NCBI GenBank assembly: GCA_964550025.1
Contig: CAZJYI010000130.1
Coordinates: forward strand, 1 to 32,807
Reading direction: 5' to 3'
Source of the DNA: CAZJYI01 sp964550025
Lineage (GTDB): Bacteria; Verrucomicrobiota; Kiritimatiellia; UBA8416; CAYOBW01
DNA length: 32,807 bases
Part shown: in pieces, positions 26,664-32,807 of the stretch
How the letters are laid out: every line of letters starts with the position of its first letter
How positions within the stretch are numbered: position 1 is the stretch's first letter
Translations under genes and position numbers: made by a program
The notes under the pieces: model-generated
Told to the model about the DNA's origin: nothing
Databases searched by the model: none
What the model saw: only the letters and a program-made list of their open reading frames with translations

Positions 26664-28037
26664 CTACAGCACCTGCAGGACACGCGCCCAACACGGCGGC
26701 AATGGATCGAGGAGAGCCCGCCCATTCGTGATGGGGAACTCCTCTCCGGGGTTAAGAAGGTCGACGAGTCTGCGTCCCCCGTGCGGCACTTTAATCTCCA
26801 GTGGCACAGGGCTTGCTGCTGCATTGACCGCCACCAACACGCCCTGTTCCGGTGTCTGCCGTGCGAAGACCAACTGCTCGTGATCCACATGGACCTGGGC
26901 GTAGTTGCCGTGACGCAGGGCAGGGGTCTGGTGCCGGAGGTGCGCCAGTTTCCGGATCGCGTCGGGGAGCTTCGGCTGTGGTGCGCGCAGTTTGGCAGTA
27001 GCAAGGTCCAGGGCCGGACGAAGCTGCCGGTCGCTGTGATCGGTGCGCTGCCCCTTCAGTCCCCACTCCGAACCGTAATACAGTGATGGCACGCCGGGCA
27101 TGGTGAAGAGCAGCGCATACAGCGGGTAGAGGTGGCCTTGGCTGGTCAGGTTGCTCGCGACGCGATTTACGTCGTGATTGTCGGCGAAGGCATACAGGGG
27201 TATGTCGCGATACAGGCCGTTGCTGCCGAACTGCCGGTTGAAGGCGTAGGCAATCTCGAAGTAGTTGGCATCCACGTGGCTGGAGTACAATCCCTTATAG
27301 CATTCGTAGTTGGTCACCGAATCGAGTGGACCTCGTCCCACCCAGCGTCGGTAGTCGCCGTGCACCACTTCGCCCATCAGCCAGAAGTCCGGCTTCAATG
27401 TGCGGCAGTGGGTAGCGAGCTCGCGGAGGAAGCCCAGATCAATCACATCTGCCGCGTCCAGGCGCAGGCCATCCACATTGAACTCGCGGACCCACTGTGT
27501 CACGGCATCGAGGAGGTGCTTGCGCACCGCCGGGTGGTGCAGGTTCAGCTTCACGAGGTCGTAGTGACCATCCCATCCTTCGTAAGTGAAGGGATCACCA
27601 TTCGGACTGCGCGGCCCGAACCGCAAGTTGTGGAACCAGTCACGGTAGATCGACCGCTCGCCGTGCGTTCGCACATGCCGGAAGGCCCAGAAATCGCGCC
27701 CTACATGGTTGAAGACCCCATCCAGCACCAGCCGCATTCCCCGCGCGTGCAAGTCATCGCTGAACTGCTTCAGCGTATCGTTGGTGCCGAGGCGGCGATC
27801 CACCCGGACGTAATCGGCGGTGTCGTAACCATGCGCGCTCGATTCAAAGACCGGCCCCAGGTACAGCGCATTCACGCCCAGGTCCTGCAGATGATCCAGC
27901 CAGCCGTGGAGCTGCTCGAGGCGTGGTTCGGCGGGCGAATGGAAATCGTTACGGTGTGGGGCGTCGCACAACCCCAGGGGATAGATGTGATAGAATACTC
28001 CGTCCCAAGCCCAGTGTGACATGCCAACAGCTTTCAT
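26664..28037 (-). CDS. Glycoside hydrolase family 13 (alpha-amylase family) protein
   Basis: An alpha-glucan-acting enzyme of about 457 residues from ATG 28037 (28022 and a longer frame to 28082 are alternatives). All four GH13 regions are present: DGVFNHVG, GLRLDAADV (nucleophile Asp), WLMGEVVHGD (acid/base Glu) and FADNHDVNR (transition-state Asp), followed by a beta-sandwich C-terminal domain (from about ALRHGNYAQV). The start HWAWDGVFYHIYPLG is the usual beginning of the barrel, and there is no signal peptide, so it probably acts in the cytoplasm on maltodextrins. Exact specificity (amylase, neopullulanase, maltogenic) is not decided by these motifs. It shows no functional tie to the lipid genes. 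Confidence 0.9.
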   Translation of the reverse strand: MKAVGMSHWAWDGVFYHIYPLGLCDAPHRNDFHSPAEPRLEQLHGWLDHLQDLGVNALYLGPVFESSAHGYDTADYVRVDRRLGTNDTLKQFSDDLHARGMRLVLDGVFNHVGRDFWAFRHVRTHGERSIYRDWFHNLRFGPRSPNGDPFTYEGWDGHYDLVKLNLHHPAVRKHLLDAVTQWVREFNVDGLRLDAADVIDLGFLRELATHCRTLKPDFWLMGEVVHGDYRRWVGRGPLDSVTNYECYKGLYSSHVDANYFEIAYAFNRQFGSNGLYRDIPLYAFADNHDVNRVASNLTSQGHLYPLYALLFTMPGVPSLYYGSEWGLKGQRTDHSDRQLRPALDLATAKLRAPQPKLPDAIRKLAHLRHQTPALRHGNYAQVHVDHEQLVFARQTPEQGVLVAVNAAASPVPLEIKVPHGGRRLVDLLNPGEEFPITNGRALLDPLPPCWARVLQVL

Positions 28038-28044
28038 TGGGCCG

Positions 28045-28075
28045 TATATACCCATTGATGTGGAGTGCAGGTCAA
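28045..28075 (-). promoter_or_regulatory. Possible promoter of the GH13 gene
   Basis: On the minus strand TTGACC (28070-28075) and TATATA (28045-28050) are separated by 19 bases, slightly longer than ideal, just upstream of the ATG codons at 28037 and 28022. Weak evidence only. Confidence 0.25.
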
Positions 28076-28143
28076 GAAACAACGGCCTCCGTCGATTCTA
28101 TGCAAGATCCGGAACCGATCTGCGTAGCACTGAATGAAAGGAC

Positions 28144-28149
28144 AGGAGG
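28144..28149 (+). promoter_or_regulatory. Strong ribosome binding site of the small zinc-ribbon gene
   Basis: A consensus AGGAGG is placed 6 bases before ATG 28156, which supports a real gene of only 70 codons. Confidence 0.7.
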
Positions 28150-28155
28150 CGCACA

Positions 28156-28368
28156 ATGGATAAGCAGAACAGCATTCCGGAAACCGTCCGTATTGTGTGT
28201 ACTTGCTGCATGTGTGGAATGGTCCATAAGAACGGAGTCTGGGTGCGGGATGAGGGTGGGCCGGATGTGTCCCGAACCTATACACACTGCCCGACCTGCC
28301 TGGGGGAGCTTATCCGCCAGAGCTTCCCGGGGTGCTCGGGTTCCAAGCTTGGGAAACGCATAGCATGA
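28156..28368 (+). CDS. Small Cys-rich (zinc-ribbon-like) protein
   Basis: A 70-residue protein with a CxCCxxC cluster (VCTCCMCGMVHKNGVWV) and a later CPTC pair before GELIRQ. The pattern of paired cysteines, a Gly-x-Trp between them and a Cys-Pro-x-Cys followed by Leu is like the short metal-binding module found at the end of many bacterial signalling proteins (where the second pair is ICPxCxxxLYP). Here it stands alone. The function is unknown; zinc binding is inferred. The consensus ribosome site and a 4-base ATGA overlap with the next start (28365-28368) indicate translational coupling to the DUF1566 gene. Confidence 0.75.
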   Translation: MDKQNSIPETVRIVCTCCMCGMVHKNGVWVRDEGGPDVSRTYTHCPTCLGELIRQSFPGCSGSKLGKRIA

Positions 28369-29564
28369 AAACACCACTACCATGTGTGATTATGGCTGCC
28401 TGGTTGATTGCTGTTGCTGCCGTGGCAGAGCAGCGGAGCTACGTGGTTGTCGATACGGGGCAAGCTGAGTGCTACGACAACCGGTCGAAAATCAGGGCGC
28501 CCAGGCGGGGGAAGTCCTTTTTTGGACAGGACGCACAGTACCAGGGCGTCAAAGCAGCTCATCGAGACAACGGCGACGGCACTGTCTCTGACCTGAACAC
28601 TGGGCTGATGTGGCAGCAGAACCCTGGTGACAAGGTGACGTACGCACAGGCCGTCGCCGGCGCTTCAACGTGCCGGACCGGAGGCTACAACGACTGGCGT
28701 CTGCCGTCCATCAAGGAACTCTACTCGCTCATGGACTTCAGCGGTATGGACCTTGATCCCCGTAGCTCCAGCACCTCACGCGCGCGTCCGTTCATCAATT
28801 CGGAGGTCTTTGCGTTTCGTTACGGGGACCCCGCGAAGCATGAACGCGTGATCGATTCCCAGTGGGCGACAAGTTCCGTGTATGGCGGCAAGGTGATGCA
28901 TGGTCAGGAGGCGATGTTTGGCGTGAACTTCGCGGATGGGCGGATCAAGGGCTATCCCACGGGGCGGAACCGTCGGGGTTGGGCGAAGACGTACTTTGTC
29001 ATCTATGTCAGAGGAAATACTGAGTACGGAAAGAACCGATTCGAGGACAACGGTGACGGCACAGTGACGGATCATGCAACCGGCCTAACCTGGACCAAGG
29101 TCGACAGCGGCAAGGGAATGAATTGGAAAGACGCCCTGGCGTATGCCGAAGAGCTCAAGCTGGCGGGGCATGACGATTGGCGGCTGCCGAATGCCAAGGA
29201 ACTGCAGAGCATCGTCGACTACGCACGCTGTCCTGACGTGACAGGCACGCCTGCCATCGATCCTGTTCTCGCGACGACCGCCATTAAGAACGAGCTGGGG
29301 CAGCAGGACTATCCCTGCTTTTGGACAAGCACAAGCCATGTCCGGCAAGGTGGGCATGCCAGCTCCGCGGTCTACATTGCTTTCGGTCGGGCAATGGGAT
29401 GCATGCACGGCCGCTGGATGGACGTCCACGGGGCAGGTTGCCAGCGTAGCGACCCAAAGGATGGCGATCCGTCTCGCTACCCCCGAGGCCGCGGTCCCCA
29501 GGGCGATGCGATTCGCATTCTCAACTACGTGCGTTGCGTGAGAGGCAATATTCCCATAGAATAG
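28365..29564 (+). CDS. Secreted protein with two DUF1566 (Lcl C-terminal-like) domains
   Basis: 399 residues from ATG 28365. The signal peptide MKTPLPCVIMAAWLIAVAAVA is cleaved near AEQ. Two copies of the DUF1566 pattern follow: DNGDGTVSDLNTGLMWQQ with YNDWRLPSIKELYSLMD, and DNGDGTVTDHATGLTWTK with HDDWRLPNAKELQSIVD. The end (FWTSTSH ... ILNYVRCVRG) is the usual close of the second copy. DUF1566 domains belong to the C-type-lectin-like/sulfatase-modifying fold group seen in cell-surface proteins; binding is likely but the ligand is unknown. The start overlaps the stop of the small Cys-rich gene, and the next gene begins 18 bases later, so the three probably form one operon of exported proteins. 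Confidence 0.85.
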   Translation: MKTPLPCVIMAAWLIAVAAVAEQRSYVVVDTGQAECYDNRSKIRAPRRGKSFFGQDAQYQGVKAAHRDNGDGTVSDLNTGLMWQQNPGDKVTYAQAVAGASTCRTGGYNDWRLPSIKELYSLMDFSGMDLDPRSSSTSRARPFINSEVFAFRYGDPAKHERVIDSQWATSSVYGGKVMHGQEAMFGVNFADGRIKGYPTGRNRRGWAKTYFVIYVRGNTEYGKNRFEDNGDGTVTDHATGLTWTKVDSGKGMNWKDALAYAEELKLAGHDDWRLPNAKELQSIVDYARCPDVTGTPAIDPVLATTAIKNELGQQDYPCFWTSTSHVRQGGHASSAVYIAFGRAMGCMHGRWMDVHGAGCQRSDPKDGDPSRYPRGRGPQGDAIRILNYVRCVRGNIPIE

Positions 29565-29581
29565 TGCGTTATATGCTCGAA

Positions 29582-32500
29582 ATGAGAGATAAGATGGGTA
29601 GATGGAAGGCATCCCGGTTGTGGGTGATGGCAGTCTTGTGCCTGTATGGGCTGGCATGCGCCTGTCACGGCGAGGTCCTGATCAGCGAGTTCATGGCGGC
29701 GAACGATGAGACGCTGATCGATGGCGATGGCGCCTATTCGGACTGGATCGAGCTGCTCAACACGGATTCCAACAGCGTTGATCTGACGGGGTGGTATCTC
29801 AGCGACGATACCAACGATCTGCAGAAGTGGTCTTTTCCCGCGACCAACATCGCGGCAGAGAGCCGCCTGATCGTATTTGCGTCGGGCCAGGAGACGGCGG
29901 GGTACGTGGACAGCCTGGGGTATCTGCACACCACCTTCAAGCTGAGTGCCGATGGTGAGAGCGTAGCACTGACTCGTGCAGACGGCGTGACCGTCGAACA
30001 CGCGATTGCCGACTACCCGGAGCAGGATGACGACATCTCGTACGGCATTCCACGGGATTCGACCTATACCACGTTGATTGCCGCCGACGAGGATGCGAAG
30101 GCCCTGATCCCGACGAACGATTCGGAGGGGACCAACTGGTACCACGCCTCGTACAGTGATACTGGCTGGCTGACCGGCTACCAGGGCGTCGGCTACGAGA
30201 ATGGCTCGGGATACGAATCCATGATCGGATTGGACGTTATTGCGATGCGGGGCCAGAACAGAACGGTCTATATTCGAATTCCCTTTGAGGTAGACAACGC
30301 GGCCTCGATTGCGGCCCTGTCGCTGCGCACCCAATACGACGACGGTTTCGTTGCGTTTCTCAATGGAACGGAGATTGCCAGCGCTAACGCTCCTGATCCC
30401 CTGGCGTGGAACTCTGCGTCGACGGCCAGGTCCGCGGAGGCGGATCCTAACAGCTACGTGGACTTCGATGTCAGCGAGTTTGCCGGGGCGCTTCAGGATG
30501 GTACCAACATGCTGGCGATCCATGGACTCAACGAAACGGTCAACAGTTCGGACCTGATTTTCGTGGGTGAGCTTAACGCGGCGGTAGCCGGCGACATGCA
30601 GACAAATGTGCTGAACTACCTGTCCACACCGACGCCCGGCAGCGCGAATGTTTCCGGATTCCTGGGTTACGTGGGTGACACCACGTTCACCGTTGATCGC
30701 GGTTTCTACACCAATGCCTTTGATGTGGAGATTGCCTGCAATACTGAAGGTTCCGAAATCTACTACACCACTGACGGAACGGAACCGGCTACTGATAACG
30801 GAACGCTCTATACCGGCGCGGTCACCATCGCCCGCACGACCGTACTGCGCGCCGCTGCCTTCGTGGAGGGTTACCAGCCCAGCGATGTCGACACTCAGAC
30901 CTACATCTTCCTCGATGACATCATTACGCAGGGCTCCGATGCCAGTGGTCTTGACCCGTACTTCCCGCCTAGCCCGGTCAACGGGCAGGTCTTCGACTAT
31001 GAGATGGACCCGGAGATTGTGAACAGCGCCACCTATTCCAACCAGATCAAGGCGGCCCTGCTTGACATCCCGAGCTTCTCTATCGTTACCGATCCTGACC
31101 ATCTCTTTGATTCCGCGAACGGCATCTACGTGAATGCCATGAGTGACGGTGTGCTGTGGGAGCGGCCTACCTCGATTGAGCTGATCAATCCCGACGGAAC
31201 CGAGGGCTTCCAGATCAACGGCGGTGTCCGCATCCGAGGCGGCATGAGCCGCCAGTCAAGCAACCCGAAGCACTCCTTCCGGCTCTTCTTCCGTTCGGAA
31301 TACGGCACCGCCAGGCTGAACTACCCGCTCTTCAGTGACGAAGGGGTCGATAGCTATAAACGCCTTGACCTGCGCACAGGCCAGAATTTCTCGTGGCACC
31401 TTGGTAACAGCGGAGCAGACAGCACGTGGCTCTACGACATCTTCGTCCGTGATGCGCATCGCGAAATGGGACAACCCTACACCCGCGGCAACTTCTGCCA
31501 TCTCTATGTCAACGGCATGTATTTCGGGCTCTTCCAAACCGAGGAGCGGCCCGAGGCGCGCTATGGTGAGTCCTACTTCGGCGGCGACGATGACGATTTC
31601 GACATACCTAAGTCCGGTGACGACCAGGGGCTGATCGAGGCGACCGCCGGCAACCTGGATGCCTACCAGGACCTGTGGACGGCCGTAGACGCCGGCGTGA
31701 CCGATAACGCTGACTACTTTGCCATCCAAGGCATGAATGCCGATGGTACCAAGAACAGCGCGTACACCAGGTTACTGGATGTCGACAACGTGGCGGACTA
31801 CATGCTGACCGTGTTCTACGTGGGCAATCGTGATTCTCCACTCGGCCCCCCCAGTCAAGGACGCATGCCGCGCAATCTGTTTGCACTCTACAACCGGGGC
31901 AACCCCGATGGCGTCAAGTTTGTCGCGCATGATGCCGAGCATGCCCTCGGATACCACCTGACGGCCGGGGTCGACTACGACATTACCTCCACCCGTTCGG
32001 CGACAGTTGCGTCCAGCGCCACGTTGGGTACGAAGGAGTACTTCAATCCGTGGTGGCTTCACCTCCAACTGGTCGACAACGACGAGTATAAGCTCCGGTT
32101 TGCAGATCGCGTCCACCGTCACTTGTTCAACGACGGCATCCTGACTCCCACGAATGCCTCGGCCCTGTTGCTTGAACGCAAAGAGGAAATGGACTTGGCG
32201 ATCATCGCGGAGTCCGCCCGCTGGGGCGACTACAAGACCGCCACGCCGCGCACAAAGGACGCCGACTGGTTGGTTGCAGTTAACCAGATCTTTGACGACT
32301 ACCTGCAGGCTTCGCCCAATACCCGGCGGGATGTGGTCTTTAGCCAGATCCAGGCGATGGGGTGGTATCCAACCGTTGATGCACCGGCATTCAACCAACA
32401 TGGCGGCAGCATTGATTCCGGGTTCGCATTGACAATCACCGGTGACACCCAGATCTACTACACCCTCGACGGTTCCGATCCGCGAGCCATTGGGGGTGGC

Positions 32501-32807
32501 GTTGCGGGCACATCCTATGGTTCAGCCATTGAGTTGACCGAGTCCACCCATGTAAAGGCGCGCGTGTTGAGCGGAGGCACATGGAGCGCCCTGACGGAGG
32601 GGACGTTCATCGTCAATGAACCGTCGCCCCTGCGCGTCACCGAGATCATGTACAACCCGGCCACTCCGGCCTCCGGCAGCGAAACAAACTACGCGGCAGC
32701 GGATTTCGAGTTCATCGAGGTATTCAACACCGGCACGCAGACCGTTGGTTTGGCGGGAACCGAGTTCACGGATGGCGTTATCTTCGAATTCGTCGAAGGC
32801 GACGTGC
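29582..32807 (+). CDS. Large secreted lamin-tail / chitobiase-like / CotH-kinase protein (3' partial)
   Basis: The frame is open from ATG 29582 (or 29594, which has a weak GAGAG before it) to the window end, 1075 codons with no stop. A signal peptide (RLWVMAVLCLYGLACACHG) is followed by a lamin-tail domain (about 31-130, LISEFMAANDE, DWIELLN, WYLSDD), a jelly-roll-like segment with YDDGFVAFLNGTEIA (near 250), a chitobiase C-terminal-like domain (about 370-440, EIYYTTDGTEP), a CotH-kinase domain (about 475-780, RIRGGMSRQSSNPKHSFRL with Lys563, HLYVNGMYFGLF), a second chitobiase-like domain (about 935-1010, QIYYTLDGSDP) and the start of a second lamin-tail domain (from ~1017, RVTEIMYNP). This order is common in PVC-superphylum giant exported proteins of unknown role. 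CotH of Bacillus is a protein kinase of spore coat; activity here is not shown. Confidence 0.9.
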   Translation, partial: MRDKMGRWKASRLWVMAVLCLYGLACACHGEVLISEFMAANDETLIDGDGAYSDWIELLNTDSNSVDLTGWYLSDDTNDLQKWSFPATNIAAESRLIVFASGQETAGYVDSLGYLHTTFKLSADGESVALTRADGVTVEHAIADYPEQDDDISYGIPRDSTYTTLIAADEDAKALIPTNDSEGTNWYHASYSDTGWLTGYQGVGYENGSGYESMIGLDVIAMRGQNRTVYIRIPFEVDNAASIAALSLRTQYDDGFVAFLNGTEIASANAPDPLAWNSASTARSAEADPNSYVDFDVSEFAGALQDGTNMLAIHGLNETVNSSDLIFVGELNAAVAGDMQTNVLNYLSTPTPGSANVSGFLGYVGDTTFTVDRGFYTNAFDVEIACNTEGSEIYYTTDGTEPATDNGTLYTGAVTIARTTVLRAAAFVEGYQPSDVDTQTYIFLDDIITQGSDASGLDPYFPPSPVNGQVFDYEMDPEIVNSATYSNQIKAALLDIPSFSIVTDPDHLFDSANGIYVNAMSDGVLWERPTSIELINPDGTEGFQINGGVRIRGGMSRQSSNPKHSFRLFFRSEYGTARLNYPLFSDEGVDSYKRLDLRTGQNFSWHLGNSGADSTWLYDIFVRDAHREMGQPYTRGNFCHLYVNGMYFGLFQTEERPEARYGESYFGGDDDDFDIPKSGDDQGLIEATAGNLDAYQDLWTAVDAGVTDNADYFAIQGMNADGTKNSAYTRLLDVDNVADYMLTVFYVGNRDSPLGPPSQGRMPRNLFALYNRGNPDGVKFVAHDAEHALGYHLTAGVDYDITSTRSATVASSATLGTKEYFNPWWLHLQLVDNDEYKLRFADRVHRHLFNDGILTPTNASALLLERKEEMDLAIIAESARWGDYKTATPRTKDADWLVAVNQIFDDYLQASPNTRRDVVFSQIQAMGWYPTVDAPAFNQHGGSIDSGFALTITGDTQIYYTLDGSDPRAIGGGVAGTSYGSAIELTESTHVKARVLSGGTWSALTEGTFIVNEPSPLRVTEIMYNPATPASGSETNYAAADFEFIEVFNTGTQTVGLAGTEFTDGVIFEFVEGDV

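Noticed and set aside
28022..28082. TTG start at 28082 for the GH13 gene
   Set aside because: The purine-rich GGAGG is only 2-3 bases before it, too close for initiation, and the extra residues are not part of the family fold.
1..32807. tRNA or rRNA genes, CRISPR arrays, insertion sequences, integrases
   Set aside because: I saw no cloverleaf-like segments, regularly spaced identical repeats, transposase motifs or terminal inverted repeats that would support any of these.

Overview
The window is high-GC bacterial DNA. Two protein types at its right end point to the PVC superphylum (Planctomycetota, Verrucomicrobiota, Kiritimatiellota, Lentisphaerota): a very large secreted protein with lamin-tail, chitobiase-like and CotH-kinase domains, and a duplicated DUF1566 lipoprotein-like gene. 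This is inference, since there is no rRNA or tRNA in view. TAG is the commonest terminal stop codon here, so a recoded amber codon is unlikely.

Left block, + strand (1-18687), reads as one long operon: a 5'-truncated RND efflux pump; a TolC-type outer membrane channel gene whose start carries five tandem 96-bp repeats and a -1 frame break in a C7 run; a double-domain KAS III/OleA-like condensing enzyme with one intact and one dead active site; a two-module type I polyketide synthase (PKS) interrupted by two in-frame TAG codons inside its enoylreductase domain; and an SDR oxidoreductase. The first three genes overlap by 4 bp (GTGA, ATGA). A perfect 18-bp palindrome covers the SDR stop codon.

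Middle block (18726-26651): a polytopic membrane protein (-) is divergent from a sulfotransferase-family gene (+). The sulfotransferase gene converges on a tightly overlapped operon on the - strand, oleB-oleC-oleD (25760 down to 22220), the set that turns a beta-keto acid into a beta-lactone and then a cis-olefin. A type II thioesterase-like gene with unusual catalytic residues is divergent from oleB.

Right block (26664-32807): a GH13 alpha-amylase-family gene (-), then a small zinc-ribbon-like gene translationally coupled to a secreted DUF1566 protein, then the large CotH/lamin-tail protein, which runs off the window.

Working model (inference): the fused KAS III didomain acts as an OleA- or lipstatin LstA/LstB-type head-to-head condensing enzyme. 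It would join an acyl chain to the product of the terminator-less PKS; OleD, OleC and OleB would convert the beta-keto acid to a beta-lactone or olefin; the SDR and sulfotransferase could tailor it; and the RND/TolC pair would export it. Two reading-frame lesions in the same operon raise the alternative that the locus is decaying or that the assembly has errors.
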